Shown one piece after another: positions 26,236 through 34,169 of a stretch of 62,902 nt of DNA. The stretch lies in assembly GCF_014212175.1 (NCBI RefSeq), contig NZ_JACJVR010000024.1, forward strand, positions 1 through 62,902, read 5' to 3'. The translations under genes and the position numbers were made by a program. Within the stretch, counting starts at the first letter, position 1. Every line of letters starts with the position of its first letter. A model generated the notes under the pieces. The model was given only the letters and a program-made list of their open reading frames with translations, was not told the DNA's origin and ran no database searches. This DNA is from Cohnella xylanilytica. GTDB lineage: Bacteria > Bacillota > Bacilli > Paenibacillales > Paenibacillaceae.

Positions 26236-27447
26236 TTACGCTTGGCTGGCCGATATGTTCTTCGGATCGTTCGCGCCCGGCTCGAGGAAGCTCGACGGGA
26301 GCGTGTCTCCCCAGCTCAGTTCCCGGTCTTCCACGAACTTCGTCATCTTCGTCTCGAAGAACGACGGATGAGTCTCCCATACGTCCTTCGGGACCGTCAG
26401 CACGAAGTTCCCTTCCTTGTCCGGGATCGTCACGGTATAATTCACGCCTTGGGGGACGTTCAGCCCGACCAGAATGCCGGTGTACATGGCTCCGGGAGAA
26501 GTGACGCTGACGAGGGTCGGCGGCTTGTCGACGATCTCGGTGCCTTCCTTCGGCAGCGTGATGTTGATGTCGACGCTCGTCTCGTCCGGGATGTAGAACA
26601 CTTTGCCTTTCGGAAGCGTATATCTCTTTTTCCCGTTGTCCGTCGTGACCGTCAGGTTCGTGCCCTCGTCGTTCTCCGGCAGGTAGTACATGTAATAGCG
26701 GCCGTTCTCGTCGGTCGGCGTCGACTTGGCGAAGCCTTCCCCCTCGTCGCGGTCGATCCAGACGATCGCGTCCTTGATCGGATGGCCTTCGGCATCCTTC
26801 ACGATGCCGCCGATCCGGTATTTGTCGATCTGGAAAAAGGAAACGACATCCCCGTCGTTGCCGACGACGCGGGCGTGCACTTCCACTTGGCTCGGATCCT
26901 TCGCGGAAGGGACGATCTTCGTCGTCTCGATCGGATAGTAGACGCTGATGGAGGTCGAGACGGACAGCAGTCGTTCCGCCGCGTCCTTGCCGATCGGCTG
27001 GCCGTTCACGGTCGCTTGGTCGAGCGACACGACTCGCACCGGAATTTCCGCCAACAGGCTCTGGTCCACGAGCATGTCGAAGGACCCGTCGTCTTCGGTC
27101 GCGATGTCGCGCTTGCTGTCTCCGACATGGATTACGGCATGGGCGACGGGCTTGTCGCCGATAAGCAGCTTGCCCGAAGACGAAGTCGTATGGGAACCGT
27201 CCATCTTCCATTGCTTCAGCGTGTATGAGGTCCGGTCGATGTCCAGGCGAATGTCCTCCGCCCGGATCGGGGAAGCCGATGCCGATACCGCCGCGGAAGC
27301 GGATGGGGATGCGGAAGCCGATGCCGTCGCGGCGGACGCCGAGGAGGACGCCGACGGAGCGGCGGCGTTATCGCCGCCGTTGGAAGCGCAGCCCGCCAAT
27401 CCCGCGGCGAGCAGGACGAACGCGGCCGACTTCGATAAGTACTTCAT
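26236..27447 (-). CDS. Lipoprotein with carboxypeptidase-regulatory-like domain
   Basis: I do not recognise a specific function. The 403-residue precursor has a lipoprotein signal (lipobox LAGC) and a Ser/Ala linker of ~40 residues like those of the neighbouring lipoproteins. The middle (about residues 215-290) reads as a CarboxypepD_reg-like beta-sandwich: YRIGGIVKDAEGHPIKDAIV and a GRYYMYYLPENDEG segment. The C-terminal part is another beta-rich region. It follows dehydrogenase copy 2 by 92 bases on the same strand, with a stem-loop (27473-27503) but no T-run between them, so I infer co-transcription and an extracellular partner or scaffold role. A gene-free stretch of ~200 bases follows it. 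Confidence 0.7.
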   Translation of the reverse strand: MKYLSKSAAFVLLAAGLAGCASNGGDNAAAPSASSSASAATASASASPSASAAVSASASPIRAEDIRLDIDRTSYTLKQWKMDGSHTTSSSGKLLIGDKPVAHAVIHVGDSKRDIATEDDGSFDMLVDQSLLAEIPVRVVSLDQATVNGQPIGKDAAERLLSVSTSISVYYPIETTKIVPSAKDPSQVEVHARVVGNDGDVVSFFQIDKYRIGGIVKDAEGHPIKDAIVWIDRDEGEGFAKSTPTDENGRYYMYYLPENDEGTNLTVTTDNGKKRYTLPKGKVFYIPDETSVDINITLPKEGTEIVDKPPTLVSVTSPGAMYTGILVGLNVPQGVNYTVTIPDKEGNFVLTVPKDVWETHPSFFETKMTKFVEDRELSWGDTLPSSFLEPGANDPKNISASQA

Positions 27448-27472
27448 GATCGAGCAGCTCCTTCTCAGAAGA

Positions 27473-27503
27473 TCAGGGCAAGACTGTGGCAGCCTTGCCC
27501 TGA
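27473..27503 (-). promoter_or_regulatory. Intercistronic stem-loop between dehydrogenase copy 2 and the lipoprotein gene
   Basis: A perfect 10-11-bp stem (TCAGGGCAAG/CTTGCCCTGA) without a T-run lies between the two genes. It may stabilise the upstream message or lower downstream expression. Confidence 0.55.
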
Positions 27504-27539
27504 ACGGGTATGATGCAGACGTTGCGTTCTCGATGCCGA

Positions 27540-29303
27540 TTACTTCTTGGCGTCGTGCGCGTCGGACGTATCCGCCGTGCCCTTCGCGCCTTGGGTCTTG
27601 TCGCCGCCCAGAGCGAACACGTGAACCTTCGGCTTCGTGCCGCCGGAAGTGAACGTTATATATTCTTTGCCGTCTACCGTGAAGATAGCCGGTGCCGCTT
27701 GAATGTTGTCGCCGGAAGTTTGGAACGTCCAGACGATCTTGCCGGTCTTGATGTCCAGCGCGTTGATCTTGCCGTCCAGCTCGCCGAAGAACGCCAGACC
27801 GGTGTCGGTGCTCGTCAGGCCGCCGCGCTGCGGGTCCTTCGTCTCGACCTGGTACGCTTGCTTGCCGGTGTTCACGTCGATCGCGGTGATCGTGCCGTAC
27901 GTCTTGACGTCGGCCGGAGTCTCGCCCATCGAGGTGCCGAACGCCTTCGCGCCCGGCATGTCCGGGGTAGCGGCTTCGTCCTGGTTCTTGGCCGACTTGA
28001 TCAGCATCGGCTGCTCGACGCCCGGGATGAGGACGTAGTTCGTGGCCGGATCATATGTCTCCGGAGCGTAGTTCTCGCCGCCGAGCGCGCCCGGGGAGAC
28101 GAGAACGCCTTCCGGGGTCGGTTCCGGGTGGTCGATCTTCGCGAACGGGATGCCGTCCCACACGACGTCGCCGGTCGCCGCGTCCCACGCGAACCATTGG
28201 CCGGACTTGCCGCCTTCGACGACGATTTTCTGCTTCTTGCCCTTAACCGTCGCGTTCAGGATCATCGGGGAAGCCGCGGCGTCATAGTCCCACAGGTCGT
28301 GGCTGATCTCCTGCTTCGCCCAGACGAGCTTGCCGGTCGCCGCTTCGACGGCCACGACCGAGTCCGTGTACGGGTTCGCGCCCGGACGGTCCGCGCCGTA
28401 GAAGTCCGGGGCCGGGTTGCCGACCGCGAAGTACATGATGCCGGTCTCGGCGTCGATCGCCGGCGGGTTCCATACGGCGCCGCCGCCTTGGAACTTGCTG
28501 TTCGCGAGCCAGTCTTGGCCCTTCGGCGGAACGGTCCAGAACGGACTGTCCCAAGCCGGGGTCAGGTCGCTGGCCTTGAAGGCCGCTTCGAAGCCGCGGA
28601 CGCCGTTGTCGCCGCCGCTGCTGCCGATGTAGACGATGCCGTTGTAGAACAGCGGAGCCGTCGTCTCGTAGTAGCCGTTCTCCAGCGTGACGTCCGGATA
28701 GTAGTCGCTCAGCTTGACCTTCTTGACCAGCTCGCCGGTCTTCTGGTCCAGAGCGACGAGTTGGCAGTCGATCGTCAGCATGAACACCTTGCCGTCGCCT
28801 ACCGCCACGCCGCGGTTGGCGATGATGCCGGCTTTGCTGTAGTTGGCCGCTTCTTCAGCCGGCGGCTTCCAGTGCCAGATCTGGTTGCCGGTCACGGCGT
28901 CGAACGCGAACACCTGGTTGCCGGAGGTGGAGATGTAGATGACGCCGTCGACGACGACCGGATAAGCCTGGTTGCCGTTCTTCACGTCCTTGTCCAGCGT
29001 CTTCAGGTCGGCCGACCAGACGACGCCCAGCTCGTTCGCGTTGTCCGCCGTAATCTCTTTATAAGGAACGTGGCGGGTGTTGTTCAGATCGAAGCCGTAA
29101 GTACCCCAGTTCTCGAAGCTCGTGCCCGTTACCGCAGCCGGGGATGCCGACGCCGAGGCCGATGCCGACGGCGATGCGGAGCCGGAAGCCGACGGGGAGG
29201 CCGAAGCGCTCGAGCCGGAATCGTTGTTGTTATTGCCGCTGCACGCGGTGAGCGCAAGGCTGGCTGCCAATACGGCGCCGATGACTGCATAAGATTTTCT
29301 CAC
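27540..29303 (-). CDS. PQQ-type beta-propeller dehydrogenase lipoprotein, copy 2
   Basis: This is a paralogue of 19873-21624, very similar along its whole length. It has 587 residues, lipobox LTAC, a Ser/Ala/Pro linker and the same propeller. The same landmarks are present: GNPAPDF, WDYD, SSGGDNG instead of SSGGE, and no vicinal cysteines. The two copies differ mainly in the linker and in blades around the VQIADSVQG / VKLSDYYPD segment. A GTG start with GAGGAGG eight bases before is clear. It is divergent from the CuA cupredoxin gene, 432 bases away, a natural electron-acceptor partner. It could be a PQQ-independent propeller if the missing Glu matters. Confidence 0.85.
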   Translation of the reverse strand: MRKSYAVIGAVLAASLALTACSGNNNNDSGSSASASPSASGSASPSASASASASPAAVTGTSFENWGTYGFDLNNTRHVPYKEITADNANELGVVWSADLKTLDKDVKNGNQAYPVVVDGVIYISTSGNQVFAFDAVTGNQIWHWKPPAEEAANYSKAGIIANRGVAVGDGKVFMLTIDCQLVALDQKTGELVKKVKLSDYYPDVTLENGYYETTAPLFYNGIVYIGSSGGDNGVRGFEAAFKASDLTPAWDSPFWTVPPKGQDWLANSKFQGGGAVWNPPAIDAETGIMYFAVGNPAPDFYGADRPGANPYTDSVVAVEAATGKLVWAKQEISHDLWDYDAAASPMILNATVKGKKQKIVVEGGKSGQWFAWDAATGDVVWDGIPFAKIDHPEPTPEGVLVSPGALGGENYAPETYDPATNYVLIPGVEQPMLIKSAKNQDEAATPDMPGAKAFGTSMGETPADVKTYGTITAIDVNTGKQAYQVETKDPQRGGLTSTDTGLAFFGELDGKINALDIKTGKIVWTFQTSGDNIQAAPAIFTVDGKEYITFTSGGTKPKVHVFALGGDKTQGAKGTADTSDAHDAKK

Positions 29304-29470
29304 GGATGACTCCTCCTCAGATGACCACGCAAAATGTGACTTTCTTCCTGCATCCTTGCTTGGGCGGAACAAAAGACCGCTGTTTAAACAACAGCGGCAA
29401 CGCTCGGGAATGACCTAACCCCTTTTAATTCCGAAGGCATATTGCGAATAACCGTTGACAGGACTTTCTT

Positions 29471-29482
29471 CTTACCAGTAAG
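29471..29482 (+). promoter_or_regulatory. Palindromic operator-like site 1 (CTTACCAGTAAG)
   Basis: Five-base arms CTTAC/GTAAG surround two bases. The site lies ten bases after TTGACA (29455-29460). The same combination recurs at 29676-29698. Confidence 0.45.
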
Positions 29483-29686
29483 ACTTCTAGCAACACGTAT
29501 CTTACTCTCAAATAATTCATCCGTCAACGAATTTTTTGTCTAAATCGTGTCCAAACGTGCGGAATGATCGCGAAATATGTCGAATTGATGAAGGATCGCA
29601 CGTCATGGTTAAAAGGAGGGGATAACGGGTAACTTAGGGTTGACGAGCTCCGTCACGGAGGCGTATACTTGCTCGTTGACAGGAAT

Positions 29687-29698
29687 CTTACTAGTAAG
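29687..29698 (+). promoter_or_regulatory. Palindromic operator-like site 2 (CTTACTAGTAAG)
   Basis: This perfect 12-bp palindrome lies five bases after TTGACA (29676-29681), 37 bases before the cupredoxin start. Both sites are preceded by the shared 11-mer CGTTGACAGGA, which suggests two related promoters under one repressor. Confidence 0.5.
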
Positions 29699-29735
29699 GC
29701 GGATTCACTACACACACATCGGGAGGTCTTCAATC

Positions 29736-30155
29736 ATGAGCAAGAAATCTTACCTTTTCCTGGCGATGGTCGCTATCGCAGCCGTTCTCGCCCTGAGCGC
29801 GTGCGGCAGCAACAATAACAATAACGCGGCGAGCCCTTCGGCGAGCCCGTCCGCAAGCGCTTCGGCTAGCGCTCCTGCGGCAGGCGGCGGCGAGACCAAA
29901 GAGATCACCGTCACCGCTACGAACTTCCAGTTCGACCAACCGGACATTCAACTGCACGTCGGCGACACCGTCAAGCTGACTCTGAAGAACGACAGCGGCA
30001 ACCACGGTCTGGAGATCCCGGATCTGGGCGTCAACCTCAAGAACGGCGAGACGGCTACCTTCACGGTCGACAAAGCCGGCACGTACGACTTCAACTGCTC
30101 CATCCAATGCGGTTCCGGCCACGACAACATGACGGGCACGATTACCGTATCCTAA
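29736..30155 (+). CDS. CuA-type cupredoxin lipoprotein
   Basis: This is a free-standing cupredoxin domain on a lipid anchor, probably an electron carrier outside the membrane. The 139-residue precursor has lipobox LSAC (Cys23), an Ala/Ser/Pro linker and a ~85-residue beta-sandwich. Ligands fit the binuclear CuA centre of cytochrome oxidase subunit II: H90 in NHGLEIPDLGV, then C121, C125, H129 and M132 in C-x3-C-x3-H-x2-M. Unlike subunit II there are no membrane helices. It is divergent from dehydrogenase copy 2. ATG preceded by GGGAGG. I infer that it takes electrons from the quinoproteins and passes them to a terminal oxidase. Confidence 0.88.
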   Translation: MSKKSYLFLAMVAIAAVLALSACGSNNNNNAASPSASPSASASASAPAAGGGETKEITVTATNFQFDQPDIQLHVGDTVKLTLKNDSGNHGLEIPDLGVNLKNGETATFTVDKAGTYDFNCSIQCGSGHDNMTGTITVS

Positions 30156-30173
30156 TGGAATTCGAATAGGAAG

Positions 30174-30207
30174 AAGCCTCTCCGGTTCGCCGGAGAGGCT
30201 TTTTTTC
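30174..30207 (+). terminator. Cupredoxin gene terminator
   Basis: The stem GAAGCCTCTCCGG/CCGGAGAGGCTT with a seven-T run follows the stop codon by 18 bases. Confidence 0.9.
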
Positions 30208-30234
30208 GTTGCGTGCAGCGGGAAGCCCGTCAAG

Positions 30235-30540
30235 TCAGGGCTTGCCCCCTGCCTTGAAGATCTCGACCAGGCTGGTGAAGCTGTCTTCGCCGCGCCCCTT
30301 CTCCATCCCTGAAGCGCTTCGATTTGCCGCTTCGCGTCGCTCAGCTTTCGTTCTTACGCGGCCAGCATCTCCTCGCAATATTCATAGTCGTCGGGATCGG
30401 ACGCCTCCCCTCGGAACAGGACGGCGATCTCGTCAATCGTCAACCCCAGCTTCAGGTACAGCTGAATGACTTGACCCGCTCGACGGCCGATTCGCCGAAA
30501 TCCCGGTCATCGTTCTCCAATCGGTCGGCGTTCAACCTTA
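30235..30540 (-). pseudogene. Decayed MerR-family regulator
   Basis: Read on the minus strand in three successive frames this gives a continuous MerR-like protein: RLENDDRDFGESAVERVK, then IQLYLKLGLTIDEIAVLFRG and ERKLSDAKRQIEALQG, then DSFTSLVEIFKAGGKP and a stop. At least two frameshifts and one internal stop (after CEEMLAA) break it. The N-terminal helix-turn-helix is missing; the sequence ends at the terminator of the next gene. It once resembled a multidrug or redox MerR regulator with a C-terminal coiled coil. Confidence 0.75.
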
Positions 30541-30548
30541 CCTGCGCA

Positions 30549-30594
30549 CAAAAAAGAAGCTCCCGCGCCGTTCGAGGACGCCGCAGGAGCTTCT
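30549..30594 (-). terminator. Terminator of the epimerase/oxidoreductase operon
   Basis: Arms AGAAGCTCC/GGAGCTTCT enclose a GC-rich loop, and a T-run follows on the minus strand. Confidence 0.75.
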
Positions 30595-30602
30595 CGTTGC
30601 CG

Positions 30603-31772
30603 TTATACTTCGTCTACGCTGACCCAAGTGCCTCTCTCGATCGACAGGTCGACCGCTTCGAGCACTTCCTGGCAGCGGACGCCGTCCGCGAACGTCGGGG
30701 CGAACGGGGAATTCGTCGCCAGGTGCTGCACGAATTCGTACACGATGTGCACGAAGCCGTGCTCGTAGCCGATGATGTGGCCCGTCGGCCACCAGTTGCC
30801 CGCGTACTTATGCTGCGGTTCCGTCGCCAGAACGCGGCGGAAGCCGGCCAGCTCCGGCTCGTCTTCGCGGAAGTACACTTCGAGCTCGTTCAGACGCTCC
30901 AGATCCCAGCGGATCGTTCCCTTGCTGCCGTGGATCTCGAACGTGTTGTGGTTCTTGCGGCCGGTCGCGAAGCGGCTGGCGACGAAGATGCCCATCGCGC
31001 CGTTCTTGAAGTCCGCGAGGAACGCCGTCGCGTCGTCGACGGTCACTTCGCCCTTCTCGGTCGCGGAAGCCTGGCCCGCCAAGCCCTGGGAGGAGGTCAG
31101 CAGCGGACGCTCCTTCACGAACGTGCGGTTGTGGCCGACGACCCGGTCGAATTCGCCGATCAGGAACCGGGCGAGGTCGATGCTGTGCGCGTTGATGTCT
31201 CCGTGCGCGCCGGAGCCGGCGACTTCCTTCTTCAGGCGCCAGGCGAGCGGCGTCTGCGGATCGACGAGCCAGTCCTGCAGATAGGTCGCGCGGTAATGAT
31301 GGATCTCGCCCAGCTTGCCGCTGTCGATGATCGACTTCGCCAGCTGCACCGCCGGCAGGAACCGGTAGTTGAAGCAGATGCCGTGCTTCACTCCGGCCTT
31401 CTCCGCGGCTTCGAGCATCTCGCGGGCGTCGGACAGGTTCAGCGCCAGCGGCTTCTCGCAGAATACGTGCTTGCCCGCCGCGATCGCGGCCAGCGCGATC
31501 TCCTTGTGCGCGTCGCTCGGCGCGTTGATGTCGATGAAGTCGATGTCGTCGCGGGCGACGAGCTTGCGCCAGTCGGTCTCGTAGCCGTCCCAGCCGAACT
31601 TGTCGGCGGCGGCCTTGACTCCCTCTTCGTCGCGTCCGCAGATCGCCTTCATGACGACTTCGGCGTCCATGTCGAAGAACATGTTGACGTCTTTATAGGC
31701 ATGGCTGTGGGCTTTGCCCATGAACTTGTATCCGACCATGCCCACATTGATTTTCTTGTTTACGCCCACCAC
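30603..31772 (-). CDS. Gfo/Idh/MocA family oxidoreductase 1
   Basis: This is an NAD(P)-dependent sugar or inositol dehydrogenase family member of 389 residues. The N-terminal Rossmann fold begins INVGMVGYKFMGKAHSHAY. The family's EKP motif is present (GKHVFCEKPLALN). The C-terminal alpha/beta domain has the GDINAHSIDLARFL segment with the likely catalytic His. The start (GTG at 31772) overlaps the end of the isomerase/epimerase gene by 13 bases, so the two form an operon. Such pairs oxidise and isomerise sugars, inositols or 3-keto glycosides; the substrate is not evident. Confidence 0.9.
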   Translation of the reverse strand: MVGVNKKINVGMVGYKFMGKAHSHAYKDVNMFFDMDAEVVMKAICGRDEEGVKAAADKFGWDGYETDWRKLVARDDIDFIDINAPSDAHKEIALAAIAAGKHVFCEKPLALNLSDAREMLEAAEKAGVKHGICFNYRFLPAVQLAKSIIDSGKLGEIHHYRATYLQDWLVDPQTPLAWRLKKEVAGSGAHGDINAHSIDLARFLIGEFDRVVGHNRTFVKERPLLTSSQGLAGQASATEKGEVTVDDATAFLADFKNGAMGIFVASRFATGRKNHNTFEIHGSKGTIRWDLERLNELEVYFREDEPELAGFRRVLATEPQHKYAGNWWPTGHIIGYEHGFVHIVYEFVQHLATNSPFAPTFADGVRCQEVLEAVDLSIERGTWVSVDEV

Positions 31773-32731
31773 ATCTCACCAGCGCTTTCTTTGAGAATAA
31801 GTCCGTTCAGGAAGTTCGCGGCCTTCGTGAAGCCTTCGTTGACGCTCATCAGGCCGTCCTCGTGCTCGATGCTGATCGCGCCGTCGTAGCCGATCGTGCG
31901 CAGCGTGCTGATCAGGTGCTTCCAGAAGTCGTCGTCGTGGCCGTAGCCGACGGTGCGGAACACGAACGAACGGTTCAGAATGTCGCCGTAGTGCTTCGTG
32001 TCGAGAACGCCGTTAAGCGCCGTGTTGCGCGCGTCGATCTTCGTATCCTTCGCGTGCACGTGGTAGATGGAGTCGCCGAGCGCCTTCACGCACTCGATCG
32101 GGTCCATGCCCTGCCAGAACAGATGGGACGGGTCGAAGTTGACGCCGATGTTGTCCCCCGCTTCGCGGCGCAGGCGAAGAGCCGTCTCCGTGTTGTAGAC
32201 GAGGAAGCCCGGGTGCGATTCGATCGCGACCTTCACCCCATGCTTGCGGCAGAACTCGGATTGTTCCTTCCAATAAGGAATGGCGACCTCGTTCCATTGC
32301 CATTCGAGCACCGTCAGGAAGTCCGGCGGCCACGGGCAGGTGACCCAGGACGGGTACTTCGAGTTCGGGGATTCGCCGGGGCAGCCGGAGAACGTAATGA
32401 CCGTATCGATGCCGAGCTTCTCGGCGAGCTGCACGGTGGCGACGAAGTCGTCGTGGTGCGCCTTCGCGACGGCTTGATCCGGATGGAGCGGGTTGCCGTG
32501 GCAGCTGAGCGCGCTGATCGTCAGACCGCGCGACTCGACGGCGTTGCGTATGCGTTGAATCGCTTCTTCGTCGTTAAGGATGGCCGCCGCGTTCACGTGG
32601 GCGGTGCCGGGATAGGCTCCCGTTCCGAGCTCTACCGTCTGGATGCCCGCCGACTTGGCGGTGTCGAGCGCTTGCTCCAGCGATTGCTGGCCGAACAGGA
32701 CAAGGAAAATTCCGAGTTTCACTGCCTTCAC
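31760..32731 (-). CDS. Sugar phosphate isomerase/epimerase (xylose-isomerase-like TIM barrel)
   Basis: This 323-residue AP-endonuclease-2-type TIM barrel is typical of IolE/IolH and related sugar isomerases. Metal-binding positions are visible: ESHPGFLVYN, NFDPSHLFWQGMDP, YHVHAKDTKID and SIEHED. It is the first gene of the operon. A ~240-base leader region upstream contains TGAAGCGCTGTCA (32851-32863), which resembles a catabolite-response (cre) element one base short. I infer carbon catabolite control of a sugar-oxidation pathway; the true substrate is unknown. Confidence 0.88.
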   Translation of the reverse strand: MKAVKLGIFLVLFGQQSLEQALDTAKSAGIQTVELGTGAYPGTAHVNAAAILNDEEAIQRIRNAVESRGLTISALSCHGNPLHPDQAVAKAHHDDFVATVQLAEKLGIDTVITFSGCPGESPNSKYPSWVTCPWPPDFLTVLEWQWNEVAIPYWKEQSEFCRKHGVKVAIESHPGFLVYNTETALRLRREAGDNIGVNFDPSHLFWQGMDPIECVKALGDSIYHVHAKDTKIDARNTALNGVLDTKHYGDILNRSFVFRTVGYGHDDDFWKHLISTLRTIGYDGAISIEHEDGLMSVNEGFTKAANFLNGLILKESAGEMWWA

Positions 32732-32850
32732 CTGACCTTTACGGATATTGGGGACGTCGGGCCGACGACCGGGCGGTCTTCGAGACGAGCGGAACGCCGC
32801 GGCTTGGCCGTCCCCTTTGTTTAATCGACAAACTTAGTTTACTTCAAAAA

Positions 32851-32863
32851 TGAAGCGCTGTCA
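32851..32863 (-). promoter_or_regulatory. Imperfect cre-like site
   Basis: TGAAGCGCTGTCA is close to the CcpA consensus TGnAAnCGnTnnCA but one base shorter. It lies upstream of the isomerase/epimerase gene. Confidence 0.25.
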
Positions 32864-32970
32864 TCCATCCCATGGACCGATTTCGAATTTATCGCGCATC
32901 AGGAAGCCATGTTGCCCTCTCGCTCCCCCGTCCGAACAGCCCCTTCGCTGTCGAAATTTCCCGGGCAATG

Positions 32971-34041
32971 TCAGACGAACGACACCGCTTGTCCCTTCGC
33001 CGCGGACTCGTAGATCGCCTCCAGAATCTCCTGGACGACGAGGCCCTGCTTCGCGGTGACGACCGGCGCGCGATCGTTCAGAATCGCGTCGATCCAGGCG
33101 CGCGCTTCCCGCTCCGCCGAATCGTTCGGCGCCTCCGCGTTCCATTGGTCGCCGAGCACGATCTCCTTCGTGTACAGATGACCGTGCTCTTCGCCGTTGA
33201 TCCGGAGGCCCTTCTTCATGTCGGCGCCCGCCTTCGTCCCGCACAGGGTCACCTTCGCCTCGTCCACGTCCAGCGTATTGAGAGCCCAGCTCGACTCCAG
33301 CCATACCGTCGCGCCGTTCTTCATCGTGATCATGGCGAAGGCCGAATCCTCGACCGTGAACTTGGACGGGTCCCAGTTGCCCCAGGCGTTGGCGGCGCTG
33401 CCTTGCTCGGCGAGCTTGCGATAGGTCGTGCCGAGAACGGCGCGCGGCTCGTAGTTGTCCATCATCCAGAGGGCCAGGTCGAGCGCGTGCGTGCCGATAT
33501 CGATCAGCGGTCCGCCGCCCTGCTTCTCCAGGTCGAGGAAGACGCCCCACGTCGGGACCGCCCGGCGGCGAACCGCATGGGCCTTGGCCAAGTAGATCTC
33601 GCCGAGCTCGCCTTGGCGGCACGCTTCGTTCAGCCAGCGGCTGTCCGCGCGGAACCGGTTCTGGTACGCGATGCTCAGCTTGCGCCCCGTCCGCTCCGAT
33701 ACCTCGAGCATCCGGCGGGCGTCCGCGGACGTCTTCGCCATCGGCTTCTCGCACAGCACGTGCTTGCCGGCTTCCATGGCGGCGATGGAGATCTCCGCAT
33801 GGGTATCGTTGGGCGTGCAGACATGAACGACTTGGACGTCGGGGTCGTTCAACAGGTCTTGCACGCTGCCGTAGACTCTCGCGTCCGGCGTGCCGTACTT
33901 CGCCCTGGCGTCCTGGGCTCTCTCCTCCGACACGTCGAAGAAGGCCGTCAGCCGGGCTTCCGGGACTTTGGCCAGGGAGGGCAGATGCTTGCCGTAGGCG
34001 ATGTCCCCGCAGCCGATCATGCCGACATTGACTGTGCTCAA
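32971..34041 (-). CDS. Gfo/Idh/MocA family oxidoreductase 2
   Basis: This is a second NAD(P)-dependent sugar dehydrogenase-type protein, 356 residues. The Rossmann motif is VGMIGCGDIAYGKHLPSL, the EKP motif GKHVLCEKPMAKT, and the catalytic segment contains DIGTHALDLALWMMDN. I place the start at TTG 34041 because AAGGAGG lies seven bases before it and the family homology begins there; an ATG further upstream has no ribosome site. It is divergent from an AraC regulator and separated by ~240 bases from the isomerase operon, so it may be a separate unit in the same pathway. Confidence 0.9.
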   Translation of the reverse strand: MSTVNVGMIGCGDIAYGKHLPSLAKVPEARLTAFFDVSEERAQDARAKYGTPDARVYGSVQDLLNDPDVQVVHVCTPNDTHAEISIAAMEAGKHVLCEKPMAKTSADARRMLEVSERTGRKLSIAYQNRFRADSRWLNEACRQGELGEIYLAKAHAVRRRAVPTWGVFLDLEKQGGGPLIDIGTHALDLALWMMDNYEPRAVLGTTYRKLAEQGSAANAWGNWDPSKFTVEDSAFAMITMKNGATVWLESSWALNTLDVDEAKVTLCGTKAGADMKKGLRINGEEHGHLYTKEIVLGDQWNAEAPNDSAEREARAWIDAILNDRAPVVTAKQGLVVQEILEAIYESAAKGQAVSFV

Positions 34042-34169
34042 TTCTCGTCCTCCTTGCATGGATGCTGAATTCCTTCTACAATTCAAGTATAGCATGCAGA
34101 AGCCGGAATCCCATCCTCGATCATGAGTCGTCGTTATGCTATTTTGCTGTTAGGGGGCCACTATCGACC

